Of a stretch of 64,000 bases of DNA, positions 52,629 through 61,577 are shown piece by piece. Origin of the DNA: JANRIC01 sp033765345 (GTDB lineage: Bacteria; Bacteroidota; Bacteroidia; Cytophagales; Microscillaceae); NCBI GenBank assembly GCA_033765345.1, contig JANRIC010000178.1:25623-89622 (forward strand). Direction: 5' to 3'. Position 1 is the first letter of the stretch. The number at the start of each line of letters is the position of its first letter. The translations under genes were made by a program, and so were the position numbers. The notes beneath the pieces were generated by a model, which searched no databases, had not been told where the DNA came from, and saw nothing but the letters and a program-made list of their open reading frames with translations.

Positions 52629-53318
52629 ATGAATGCATTTTCAAGAGATATTATCCAAGCTTTATCCATTGACTGTGTGCTGATTGGTTTTGAGAAAGGA
52701 AAGTTGGAAATTTTGCTGGTACAACACGCCGAAGGGATTGTAAAAGGTCGTTGGGCACTACCGGGGGGCTGGATTCGCTACGATGAAAGCCTGGATTCTG
52801 CCGCCGATCGTATTCTTAGAGACCTTACAGGCATCAATGACCTGTATTTGGAGCAGTTACAGGCTTTTGGTAATACAAAGCGTTATCCCACCCAGCGGGT
52901 CATCACCATTGCTTTTTTTGCCTTGGTCAAGCCTGAAGATTATCATCTCATTCCGGGCTTTACGGCCGCAGATGCCCGATGGTTTGGACTGCAGGATGTC
53001 CCCGATTTGCCTTATGATCATAATGAAATTCTGGCTTTTAGCATGGAGCGTCTGCGCTATAAAGTGCGCCACGAACCGATAGGCTTTAATCTTTTGCCTG
53101 AAAAATTTACACTTTTACAACTTCAAGAGCTGTACGAAGCCATTTTGGGTAAGAAGCTTGATAAGCCCAATTTCAGACGTAAGATGATGAAAATGAACCT
53201 ACTTGTCCCTTGTTCTGAAAAAGAAATTGGGGTTTCGCATCGTGCCGCCCAATTGTATCGCTTTGATGAGAAAGTTTATCAGCAATTGAACGAAAAGGGA
53301 TTTAGCTTTGAATTTTAG
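52629..53318 (+). CDS. Nudix-related transcriptional regulator (NrtR/AraR-like)
   Basis: 229 residues. The N-terminal Nudix fold is clear (CVLIGFEKGKLEILLVQHAE, GRWALPGGWIRYDESLDSAA). The Nudix box, however, reads DRILRDLTGI where R-E-U-x-E-E is expected, so the metal-binding glutamates are gone and hydrolysis is unlikely. The C-terminal winged helix has FTLLQLQELYEAILGKKLDK, FRRKMMKMNLL and the family-typical RAAQLYRFD. In Bacteroides AraR and in NrtR proteins the dead Nudix domain binds a sugar or ADP-ribose and controls DNA binding. A target gene is not adjacent. TAAATTTG at 52586-52593 is a likely -7 box. Confidence 0.85.
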   Translation: MNAFSRDIIQALSIDCVLIGFEKGKLEILLVQHAEGIVKGRWALPGGWIRYDESLDSAADRILRDLTGINDLYLEQLQAFGNTKRYPTQRVITIAFFALVKPEDYHLIPGFTAADARWFGLQDVPDLPYDHNEILAFSMERLRYKVRHEPIGFNLLPEKFTLLQLQELYEAILGKKLDKPNFRRKMMKMNLLVPCSEKEIGVSHRAAQLYRFDEKVYQQLNEKGFSFEF

Positions 53319-53401
53319 AGGAATACTGAAAGCTCTCTCCTACCTAAATACAGTCTGAATTTCCGATTTATAAACCGTTTTGCAGATAAATATATAGGCA
53401 T

Positions 53402-53443
53402 TGATAAGCGTTGAGCAGTCCATGATAAGCGTTGAGCAGTCAT
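53402..53443 (+). repeat. 21-bp tandem duplication
   Basis: TGATAAGCGTTGAGCAGTC plus CA or AT occurs twice in direct succession at 53402-53422 and 53423-53443, between the regulator and the terminator of the peroxidase gene. Function unknown. Confidence 0.8.
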
Positions 53444-53482
53444 ATCCTTTTGAAAATTTTTGAGAAGTTTTTCAAAAGCATC

Positions 53483-53513
53483 AAAAAGCCGGATCATTCT
53501 ATTGACCCGGCTT
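53483..53513 (-). terminator. Terminator of the di-haem peroxidase gene
   Basis: AAGCCGG (53486-53492) pairs with CCGGCTT (53507-53513), loop 14 bases. On the minus strand T5 follows. It lies 28 bases after the stop at 53541. Confidence 0.82.
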
Positions 53514-53540
53514 CTTAGGTTTGTAAGTACGCAGGAGTGA

Positions 53541-55505
53541 TTAGTATTCCCCGCCGATCTTGCGTTTGTTTAATCCAGTAGATTCAGGGAATACAGGTAA
53601 TTTCTCAGGAATGCTGATGAATCGCTCGGCATTGTTGAGAGATTTCATAAAAGCAACCAGTGCTTTTTGCTCGTCTGCGGTCAGTTCCAGAGGGTCGGCA
53701 GGCAAAGTCTGATTTGGCACAAAAAGCCCTAATCCCTGACCTCCACCTCGGTTATAAAAATCTACTACTTCTTCTAAGGTATCATAAACTCCATTGTGCA
53801 TATAAGGAGCTGTAAGCCCGGAGTTGCGTACGGTCACCGTTTTGAAGGCGTGTTGATAGAGGTCTAGCCTTTCTTTAAGTAAACCTTTGGAGCGTCCGTG
53901 GTCAGGGTCAATGATTGGGTTTTTAGGGTCTTTATTGGCGGGTACGCCCAGCACCTCAGACTCCGAGTCGTCAAAAAGCGGAGGCACAGTGCCATTAAAG
54001 ACCGGTGCAAAATGACAAGTGCCGCATCCTGCTTTGCCCATAAAGAGGTTAAATCCTTTTTTGACATCCTCATCAATTTGTTTGATTTCGCCTCTCACAT
54101 ATTGATCAAAAGGAGAATCGAACCCTCTCAGCGAAGTGACATAAGCAGAAATAGCGGCCGCAAAGGAGTATGGATTTAGGGCTGGGCGGCCTGCCACAGA
54201 GGGATAAAGGTCTGCAAACATTTTTTTGTATTCTTCACTTTGGTTGAGCCGCTCCAGAATCTTGGGCACAGTCAGGTTAAATTCCTGATCGTTGTAAATT
54301 ACGTGCTCGATTTGCCGCTCAAAATTATCTGTGCGAAGATCATAAAAAAGCCTGGTAGCATATATGGAGTTGATGAGCGTAGGAGCATTTCGGTCTAGCG
54401 TACCCTGTAATCCGGTTGCAAGACTTTTCTTTTGTCCATCAGTAAATGCTTTGCGCGGGTCGTGGCAGGAAGCACACGAGCGGTTATTTTCTTTGGATAA
54501 AATGGGATCAAAAAACAATAATTTGCCCAGCTCAATGGCTTCTTTGCTATTATCGGCTTCTGTGAGCGAACTGTAGTAAAATGGATTAATGAGATCATTT
54601 CCAAAAATATTTTCAGCTTCTTCATTGAAGGTGCGTTTTATTCCTTTGGATTGGGTTTGCTCCAGAGAGGCAATACTAAGTGCTTTACGGGCATCTTCTA
54701 AAGTTTTAAAGAGGGGATTCAGATAATTTTTGAGGAAATGAAGGCGATCAAAAGAATCAAAATCCTGATTTTTTTTCAGATAATGGAGTGCTTCGGAGAA
54801 TTTTTGGTCTAGGATTTTATCCAGCCCGCCGGGTTTGGTAGCAAGTTGGGGGAAATAATTTTTGATAGATTGATAAACTGCTCCCAGAGAAACCTCGGCT
54901 TCGGGAATGGCATTGGAAGTAGCGGGAGTATCAAAGCCAGTCAGCCCTAGGCTGATGATTCGGATCATCTGTAAGCGTGCAGCCGGGAATACCTGATAAT
55001 CTCTGATCGTTGATTTTTGATGGAAAATGCTGAGGTCTCTGAGGTTTTCGGCAAGTTTTTGAGTGAGTTCTTGTAATTTTTCTTTTTCCTCGAGTGGGTT
55101 CTCTGCATATACGATTTCCTCGATGGTTTGCATTCCTTCGGGGTGTTTGATTTTAATAGCATCTGTATCTTTGGCTAGGCTTGGCAGAGGTGCGCCGTTG
55201 AGCATAAGTTTAACAGCTTCTGCATCGAGATATTCAATCAGGAATTCAATTTTTTTATAGCTCGTTCTACATGTTTGAAAAGTGTTGCGTAAATCTTGCA
55301 GGCTTTGAGCGTCTGGATTAAGCTTGTCGGCAGCGATTTTCAGATTTTGGGCTGCTTGGGTCAGTTGCCCAAAGCCGGTATGATAATAAGTCGTAATCAG
55401 TTCGCTGGGGTTGTTGATGGGTTCAGTTTCGGGTTTGAATGCAGTTAGATAGATACTGACGGCAAATAGCAGGAAACTTAACCCTAAGGTGTATAAATTT
55501 TTCAT
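53541..55505 (-). CDS. Imelysin-like plus di-haem cytochrome c peroxidase fusion
   Basis: 654 residues with an N-terminal signal anchor. Residues 30-290 are all-helical and imelysin-like (LITTYYHTGFGQLTQAAQNL, EGMQTIEEIVYAENPLEEKE). The rest is a MauG/CcpA-type domain with haem motifs CASCH near 343 and CGTCH near 495. Also present are GKLLFFDPILSKENNRSCAS, AFTDGQKKSLATG and PYMHNGVYDTLEEVVDFYN. Di-haem enzymes reduce peroxide or oxidise iron and other substrates in the periplasm; an imelysin fusion suggests a link to metal binding. It is preceded, on the same strand, by the PhoX-like gene and a separate hairpin. Confidence 0.9.
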   Translation of the reverse strand: MKNLYTLGLSFLLFAVSIYLTAFKPETEPINNPSELITTYYHTGFGQLTQAAQNLKIAADKLNPDAQSLQDLRNTFQTCRTSYKKIEFLIEYLDAEAVKLMLNGAPLPSLAKDTDAIKIKHPEGMQTIEEIVYAENPLEEKEKLQELTQKLAENLRDLSIFHQKSTIRDYQVFPAARLQMIRIISLGLTGFDTPATSNAIPEAEVSLGAVYQSIKNYFPQLATKPGGLDKILDQKFSEALHYLKKNQDFDSFDRLHFLKNYLNPLFKTLEDARKALSIASLEQTQSKGIKRTFNEEAENIFGNDLINPFYYSSLTEADNSKEAIELGKLLFFDPILSKENNRSCASCHDPRKAFTDGQKKSLATGLQGTLDRNAPTLINSIYATRLFYDLRTDNFERQIEHVIYNDQEFNLTVPKILERLNQSEEYKKMFADLYPSVAGRPALNPYSFAAAISAYVTSLRGFDSPFDQYVRGEIKQIDEDVKKGFNLFMGKAGCGTCHFAPVFNGTVPPLFDDSESEVLGVPANKDPKNPIIDPDHGRSKGLLKERLDLYQHAFKTVTVRNSGLTAPYMHNGVYDTLEEVVDFYNRGGGQGLGLFVPNQTLPADPLELTADEQKALVAFMKSLNNAERFISIPEKLPVFPESTGLNKRKIGGEY

Positions 55506-55544
55506 AAGCTATGATTTCAAGATTAAGGTTTTTTGGATATAAGA

Positions 55545-55573
55545 GAACCGATTAGAGCGTATCTAATCGGTTC
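55545..55573. terminator. Perfect hairpin between PhoX-like and peroxidase genes
   Basis: GAACCGATTAGA pairs with TCTAATCGGTTC (12 bp, loop GCGTA). It follows the stop of the PhoX-like gene at 55606 by about 33 bases on the minus strand. The T run is weak, so it may attenuate rather than fully stop transcription. Confidence 0.65.
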
Positions 55574-55605
55574 AGAAATTAAATGATCAGGTCAAAAGCT
55601 TTTGA

Positions 55606-58020
55606 TTATTTTTTCAAAACGCTTTCAAACTCTTCTGTACTAGCGGCACCGATTCCGTTACCGAAGTCGATTCTGATAGAACCTTCTTTACCGCTTTCTA
55701 CGATTTGGTATTTTACAATCACAGAACCAAGTTCTCTGTAAGACTCTAATCTCAAAGCAGTCTGATTGTTGAATTCAGCTACTTTTTGGCCTTTCATATT
55801 GTAAAGAGCAGCATTCAAAGCAACTCCTTTATCTACTGTAAAAGTAGACTCTACGTTGTTTACGGTGAATTGCTCGGTAGAAGTAGCACTAGCAGCTTTA
55901 GGAGCAGGAGCGCCTTCTATGAGTTCAAAAGAAATAGTAATGGGTAGACCAGCAGCACCTTGTCCCACGATTTGAGTATAAGGAGTAGCTGTGATCATAT
56001 ATCTACCAGCAGCCAAAGACTTACCGAAAAGATCACCACTTGCGTTAAAATCATCCGCAAATAGTGCGTAAGGACGGATGTTTTCGGCTCTATTGGCAGT
56101 CATGGCACCGCTTAGGTTGAAAACAACGCTACCTACTGGTCCTTCTACTTCGGCTACGATAGTAAGCTCACGAGTAGCCAGGTTGCTTAGGCGGATTCTG
56201 TCACCGTTTCCAAGAACAGCAATAGGCTCTTGAGTATCAGCATCGTACAAAGTAAGAGAAACAACTTTGATGTTGTTAGCCTCAGCCAGTTTATCAAAAC
56301 CATTGATTGCATAAGTCAATGAGTTATTGAAAGGGAATGGATTGCTAGATGAGGGGTGCTGAGAGTTTACCAACAAAGATACACCGTCAGGAGTCTGAAT
56401 AGCACCAGTTACTTCGGCACCTTGGGGTACAGTAGAGATACGGATCAGGTCGCTTACTTTGGCAACTTCACCAGGCACATACTTATCCATATCATACAAC
56501 CAAAGCTCGCAGGTGCTGTTGTTTACACCAGCGGGTACACGGTTCCAGGTACGTCCGTTTAGGTCTTCCGAAATAATCATGTACGTTTTGCCGTTAGGAG
56601 TTGTGATGAAGTTCAAACCGTCAGGGTTTGTCAGATGTTTGTCAGGATAACCGCCACCTAGTTCTTGAGAAGCACTGGCATTATTGAAAGGACCACCTTC
56701 AATGAATATGTAAGTCTGCTCAGTAGCAATGTCATAAACAAAAACGCGTCCGTGCACATCGCGGAAGTTGGCATTATTAGCTACCAACCAGGTGCGTAGA
56801 GAATCGTTGGAGATATTGTTCAACTCAGGGAAACGTATACGAGCAGCATCTAAGTGCCATTTTCCGATTTTACCGTTGTAGTTATTGCCTACATATCTGC
56901 TACCACCTCTTGGGGTGAAAGAAGCCCACTCATTTGCAAAAGTATCACGGCCTGTTTCAGTCCAGTAGATTTTACCATCGTAGTAAGATACCCACTCGTT
57001 GCGAAGGAACATTACGGCAGCGTCAGCACCTTTCCAGGGAAGGCCGGCTTCGGCTTTGGCAGCACTGGGTGTATTTGGGAAGAAAGGAGCACCATTGTAA
57101 GAGTTCATAGAAACCGCCTGAACGAAATTATCGATTGGATAATCAACCCAATAAGCTTTTTCGTTTACTTCATCATAAGCATAGTACTGAAGTTTACCCT
57201 TGGTGAAGTCACCAGGAGTCTCTGCTACAAAACGAGTAAATAAACCAGGAGAACCGTCTTCACCCAGGTATACATACTTGTTGTCAGGAGTAATTGTACC
57301 ACCCTCGAAGCCTTGACGACCCCAGTTGTATTGCTTGCGGATAGCTTTAGCTTCACGAGGATCAATTTCAACCATCCAGTTAAGGTTGTCGATTTTATTG
57401 ATGGTCAGACCGTCAAAACCAGGGATGTCAGAAGAGATTGTAAAATCAGTAGTATCACGGATACCGCTTCCATTGGCATAATAATCACTGGTGGTATAAT
57501 TGAACCACTCTTCGGCAGTCCAGATACGACCATCATAAGAACTAATACCGGCGCAGTTCATCCCTGTTTCACCTACGGTATTTACGAAGTCTACGTTGAA
57601 GAAATCACCCGCTCTTCCGTCGGCAAGTACTTGGGGGATTACTACAAGCTCTCCTGTAGCTGAACGAGCAACACGGAAAGCAGTCATTCCACCACCGTCA
57701 CCGATTTTATCATTGGCAGCAACCTGCTCGTGGTTTACAGAAACCCAACCTAAGCTGGCTCCTGTGGTATCAGGCGTAAAGCCGATAAAGTCGTGATTTT
57801 GCTTGGCTACGGTTTGTCCGGCAGGGTTTCCGTAAGTTTCAGTAGTTTGAACCAGGTCAACTCCACCGATGAACAGGATTTGCTGTGAAAGTGGAGATGG
57901 AGGCATAGGCAACACGAAGTTGTTGTAGTCTCCGGGAGCGATAGACTCAGGGAAAATCTGAGCATTAACGATGTTAGCAACAAGTACTAAACCGGTTAAT
58001 AAAGCTAGAAATCTTCTCAT
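55606..58020 (-). CDS. PhoX/DUF839-family secreted protein with C-terminal beta-module
   Basis: 804 residues, signal peptide cut near NIVNAQI. The PhoX-like beta-propeller part includes HDFIGFTPDTTGASLGWVSV, NHEQ near residue 95, GMNCAGISSYDGRIWTAEEW, KYVYLGEDGSPGLFTRFVAE and DGLNFITTPNGKTYMIISED. The NHE, EEW and GED acidic residues are typical of the calcium/iron sites of PhoX alkaline phosphatases, but whether this is a phosphatase is unproven. From about 583 to 700 comes the module also found twice in the protein at 40526 (VVFNLSGAM, YALFADDFN, GRYMITATPY). The last 100 residues resemble a divergent sorting domain. Linked to the di-haem peroxidase. Confidence 0.85.
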   Translation of the reverse strand: MRRFLALLTGLVLVANIVNAQIFPESIAPGDYNNFVLPMPPSPLSQQILFIGGVDLVQTTETYGNPAGQTVAKQNHDFIGFTPDTTGASLGWVSVNHEQVAANDKIGDGGGMTAFRVARSATGELVVIPQVLADGRAGDFFNVDFVNTVGETGMNCAGISSYDGRIWTAEEWFNYTTSDYYANGSGIRDTTDFTISSDIPGFDGLTINKIDNLNWMVEIDPREAKAIRKQYNWGRQGFEGGTITPDNKYVYLGEDGSPGLFTRFVAETPGDFTKGKLQYYAYDEVNEKAYWVDYPIDNFVQAVSMNSYNGAPFFPNTPSAAKAEAGLPWKGADAAVMFLRNEWVSYYDGKIYWTETGRDTFANEWASFTPRGGSRYVGNNYNGKIGKWHLDAARIRFPELNNISNDSLRTWLVANNANFRDVHGRVFVYDIATEQTYIFIEGGPFNNASASQELGGGYPDKHLTNPDGLNFITTPNGKTYMIISEDLNGRTWNRVPAGVNNSTCELWLYDMDKYVPGEVAKVSDLIRISTVPQGAEVTGAIQTPDGVSLLVNSQHPSSSNPFPFNNSLTYAINGFDKLAEANNIKVVSLTLYDADTQEPIAVLGNGDRIRLSNLATRELTIVAEVEGPVGSVVFNLSGAMTANRAENIRPYALFADDFNASGDLFGKSLAAGRYMITATPYTQIVGQGAAGLPITISFELIEGAPAPKAASATSTEQFTVNNVESTFTVDKGVALNAALYNMKGQKVAEFNNQTALRLESYRELGSVIVKYQIVESGKEGSIRIDFGNGIGAASTEEFESVLKK

Positions 58021-58375
58021 TTGTTTAGGAATTTGAGTTATGTAATGAAAATGTAAAAATTGAATTTTCAGTATCTAAGATAGGGGTTTAATGTTAAGTG
58101 GATGTTACGTAGCTTTTATTAAAAAGAAGGAATTTGATGTATAAAGAGTGTGTTTTTTATGTTTTTATTAAAAGATAGTAAATAAATAATAGCTATTTGA
58201 ATCCGTTTTAAATTGAATTTTATAAGAAAAAAATATGAATTTTTATTTGTTTTTTTAGTAAATATCTCAGTTGTTACTTTCTAGGTAGTAAATACGTGTT
58301 TTTTAAGAATTACAAAAAAAATCCTCCCTATGTTTATGGGGAGGATTCTTTTATTACACAAAAACTAAGATTTTC
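58021..58375. other. Promoter region plus nrdA terminator
   Basis: A terminator lies at 58313-58347: AATCCTCCC (58320-58328) pairs with GGGAGGATT, and on the minus strand a T8 run follows, 29 bases after the nrdA stop. The remaining 290 bp is very AT-rich and must contain the promoter of the PhoX-like gene; no complete TTG/TAnnTTTG pair was identified with confidence. Confidence 0.75.
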
Positions 58376-60889
58376 TTATGCGCTACATGCTTCACAATCC
58401 GGGTCATCCAAAGAGCAGGCTTTTCCAAGATTTTCGTCTTCCGCTACCATCTGAGCTACTTCTTCTGCTTTGTTTGTGTATCCGTTGCCATTCCCGTTGT
58501 TATGGGGGGATACGCTGATATTTCCATTTTTTGCGATCATATCTGCTACGGCTGAGGCGTCAACGTGGACTCCATTTCCATGAGAAGAGTCGTTGTTTTT
58601 GGGCACCAGCTTGATGTCAATGGCTTGCTTATCCAGGGTAAACTTGATGGCATCTGCGGCGGGTTTGGTGCGCAGGTAATACGTTCCAGTTTTAAGACCC
58701 TTTTTCCAGGCGTAGAAGTGCATAGAAGTCAGTTTGGCAAAAGTGGGGTCAGGCATGTGAATATTGAGACTTTGACTTTGGCATATAAAAGCCCCTCGGT
58801 CGGCGGCCATATCCACGATATTTTTTTGCTTGACTTCCCACACGGTTTTATAAATGTCTTTCAGTTCTTGAGGGATTTCATCAATATTCTGGACAGAGCC
58901 ATTGGCGGCGATGAGTTTGTTTTTCATTTTTTCATCCCAGATACCCAGCTTTACGAGGTCTTTGAGTAGATGCTTATTGACTACGACAAACTCCCCAGAA
59001 AGAACCCTACGGGTATACACATTGGCGGTATAAGGCTCAAAACACTCATTATTCCCTAAGATTTGCGAAGTAGAGGCCGTAGGCATCGGTGCTAATAATA
59101 AAGAGTTACGAACTCCGTGTTTTAAGATTTCCTCTCTTAAGCCGTCCCAATCCCAGCGATTCGAGTCAGGTTTTATATTCCACATATCAAACTGAAATAT
59201 CCCCTGAGAAATCGGTGATCCGGGATAACTTTGGTATGTACCGTGTTGCTTGGCTAAATCCTTGGAGGCAGTCAGGGCAGCAAAATAAATGGTTTCAAAG
59301 ATTTCTTTGTTTAATTGCTTGGCTTCTTCGGACTCAAAAGGCATACGAAGCATAATAAAAGCATCGGCCAAACCTTGTACACCAATACCGATAGGTCGGT
59401 GTCTGAAATTAGAGTTTTGTGCTTCAATGACTGGGTAATAATTGATGTCGATGATTTTGTTGAGGTTGCGCGTCACAACCTGGGTCACTTCAAAAAGCTT
59501 GTGGTGGTCAAACTTGCCGTCAATCACAAACTTAGACAAAGACAATGAAGCCAGGTTACAAACGGCTACTTCATCTTCGCTGGTATACTCAATGATTTCG
59601 GTGCAAAGATTACTGCTGCGAATGGTTCCCAGGTTTTTCTGGTTGGATTTGTTATTGGCGTGATCTTTAAAAAGGATGTATGGGTTACCGGTCTCAATTT
59701 GTGCTTCCAACACTTTAAACCACAAATCCTGCGCCTTGACTACCTTGCGGGCGCGTCCTTCACGCTCATATTGCAGGAACAACGCATCAAATTCCTTTCC
59801 GTGTACATCTGGCAAACCAGGTGCTTCATTGGGGCAGAAGAGCGGCCATTCACCGTTTTCCTCTACACGCTGCATAAATAAATCGGGAATCCACATGGCA
59901 TAAAAAAGATCACGCGCCCTCATTTCTTCTTTGCCGTGGTTCTTTTTCAAATCCAGGAATTCAAAAATATCTGCGTGCCAAGGCTCCAGGTAGATCGCAA
60001 ATGCGCCCTTGCGTTTACCGCCGCCCTGGTCGATATAACGTGCTGTATCATTAAATACTTTGAGCATCGGGATAATGCCGTTGGAATAGCCGTTAGTGCC
60101 TTTGATATAAGAGCCAGTAGCCCGAATATTGTGGATAGAAAGTCCGATACCCCCGGCAGACTGGGATATTTTGGCACATTGCTTCAATGTATCATAAATT
60201 CCATCGATGGAATCGTCTTTCATGGTCAGCAGGAAGCAGGAAGACATTTGTGGCTTGGGAGTTCCGGCGTTAAATAGCGTGGGAGTTGCGTGAATAAACC
60301 ACTTTTCGGAGAGCAGGTTATAAGTCTCGATGGCTGCATCGAGGTCTTCGCCGTGGATTCCTACGGCTACGCGCATGAGCATGTGCTGTGGGCGTTCTAC
60401 CACTACGCCATCCATTTTGAGCAAATAAGAACGCTCTAGGGTTTTAAATCCGAAATAGTCATAATTAAAATCCCGGTCATAGATAATGGCAGAATTCAGC
60501 TCATTTGCATATTTTTTGACGACCTGGTAAGTCTCATCAGAGATCAGCCCTGCTTTTTCGCCCGTTGTGGGGTCAATGTATTCATACAAAAGGCGTATCG
60601 TTCTTGAAAAAGACTTGGTCGTATTCTTTTGTAAGTTAGAAATGGCAATCCGGGCAGCCAGGATGGCATAATCCGGGTGGACGGTTGCCATGGTTGCACA
60701 AATTTCGGCAGCCAGGTTGTCGAGTTCTATGGTTTTGACACCATCATAAATCCCATTGATCACCTTCATAGAGATTTGAATGGGGTCTATGTAGTTTCTA
60801 TCCAGACTATAGGATAGTTTTTCTATTCGAGCAGTGATTTTATCAAACTTTACCGCTTCTCGTCTTCCGTCGCGTTTGATTACTTCCAT
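58376..60889 (-). CDS. nrdA: Ribonucleoside-diphosphate reductase class I, alpha subunit
   Basis: 837 residues, complete. An N-terminal ATP-cone (MEVIKRDGRREAVKFDKITA) is followed by the ten-stranded barrel. Active-site blocks: PQMSSCFLLTMKDD, the Asn-Cys-Glu triad in SSNLCTEIIEYTS near 428, PMPTASTSQILGNNECFEPY, and the radical-transfer tyrosines in GTYYLRTK near 736. The C-terminal tail has the redox cysteines CSLDDPDCEACSA preceded by a Gly/Asn-rich linker. It reduces ribonucleotides for DNA synthesis; the beta subunit is not in this window. The minus-strand upstream sequence has TATATTTG at 60938-60931 as a probable -7 box. Confidence 0.96.
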   Translation of the reverse strand: MEVIKRDGRREAVKFDKITARIEKLSYSLDRNYIDPIQISMKVINGIYDGVKTIELDNLAAEICATMATVHPDYAILAARIAISNLQKNTTKSFSRTIRLLYEYIDPTTGEKAGLISDETYQVVKKYANELNSAIIYDRDFNYDYFGFKTLERSYLLKMDGVVVERPQHMLMRVAVGIHGEDLDAAIETYNLLSEKWFIHATPTLFNAGTPKPQMSSCFLLTMKDDSIDGIYDTLKQCAKISQSAGGIGLSIHNIRATGSYIKGTNGYSNGIIPMLKVFNDTARYIDQGGGKRKGAFAIYLEPWHADIFEFLDLKKNHGKEEMRARDLFYAMWIPDLFMQRVEENGEWPLFCPNEAPGLPDVHGKEFDALFLQYEREGRARKVVKAQDLWFKVLEAQIETGNPYILFKDHANNKSNQKNLGTIRSSNLCTEIIEYTSEDEVAVCNLASLSLSKFVIDGKFDHHKLFEVTQVVTRNLNKIIDINYYPVIEAQNSNFRHRPIGIGVQGLADAFIMLRMPFESEEAKQLNKEIFETIYFAALTASKDLAKQHGTYQSYPGSPISQGIFQFDMWNIKPDSNRWDWDGLREEILKHGVRNSLLLAPMPTASTSQILGNNECFEPYTANVYTRRVLSGEFVVVNKHLLKDLVKLGIWDEKMKNKLIAANGSVQNIDEIPQELKDIYKTVWEVKQKNIVDMAADRGAFICQSQSLNIHMPDPTFAKLTSMHFYAWKKGLKTGTYYLRTKPAADAIKFTLDKQAIDIKLVPKNNDSSHGNGVHVDASAVADMIAKNGNISVSPHNNGNGNGYTNKAEEVAQMVAEDENLGKACSLDDPDCEACSA

Positions 60890-61388
60890 ATTTAAAGATT
60901 GTCTTAGTGGTTCTAAAAATTGTATTCCTACAAATATAAGTGAAAATTTAGATTATTGATTGCACTTTTCCCATTGATCATGGTACAATAGACCGAGTAT
61001 TTTATAAGCATTTGAAAGTCATGTGATTACATGTAAACTTTTTTTTAGTTCTTATAAAAATTTATTTTACGCTAAACTATTTACCGCTTTATCAACTAAG
61101 GAATAATAGAATGCCGAACTTGCCAAAATAGTTCCTTGAATTCCAAGAGAAATTTGCTACAATTTACATGCCTTTTATTTCCAGAAAAGCAATGGTTTTC
61201 CTGTGCATGTTTTGTTAAATTACCTGATTCCACAATACTTTACCTAGCTATTCAGAGATAAATTCATGGAAAAGAGGTCTTTGTAAAAAATGAATGTAGG
61301 TATTAAAATCCTTATGATAAAAAAATAATCATTTTAAATTTTACAAAATAATTTGGTTGCTTCACCTGTTAGTTTAGTCTAAGTTTAG

Positions 61389-61548
61389 TTTAGTACAGCG
61401 TAACTTAGACTTTCTGATAAACCTAAAAGCCTTTGGATACGGACTTTCAGGTTTATTTTTGCTCCACTGGATGCCAGCTCTGAAGGCATTGGCATATTTA
61501 AGTCGCAGACTTCATTTTATTGGAAGTATGAAGTTACGCTGTGCTAAA
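61389..61548. repeat. Short element with 18-bp terminal inverted repeats
   Basis: TTTAGTACAGCGTAACTT (61389-61406) and AAGTTACGCTGTGCTAAA (61531-61548) are inverted with one mismatch, 124 bp apart. Inside are nested hairpins: ATAAACCT...AGGTTTAT (61418-61464) and TGCCA...TGGCA (about 61472-61494). No coding capacity. A clear target-site duplication is not visible. It may be a second MITE or a structured RNA. The gene-free stretch 60890-61577 holds otherwise only AT-rich sequence. Confidence 0.65.
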
Positions 61549-61577
61549 TTTCGCACAAAGCAGGGTTCTTTTCTCCA

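Noticed and set aside
53315..53497. 60-codon minus-strand frame between regulator and peroxidase
   Set aside because: It spans the 21-bp tandem repeat and the terminator stem and shows no protein features.
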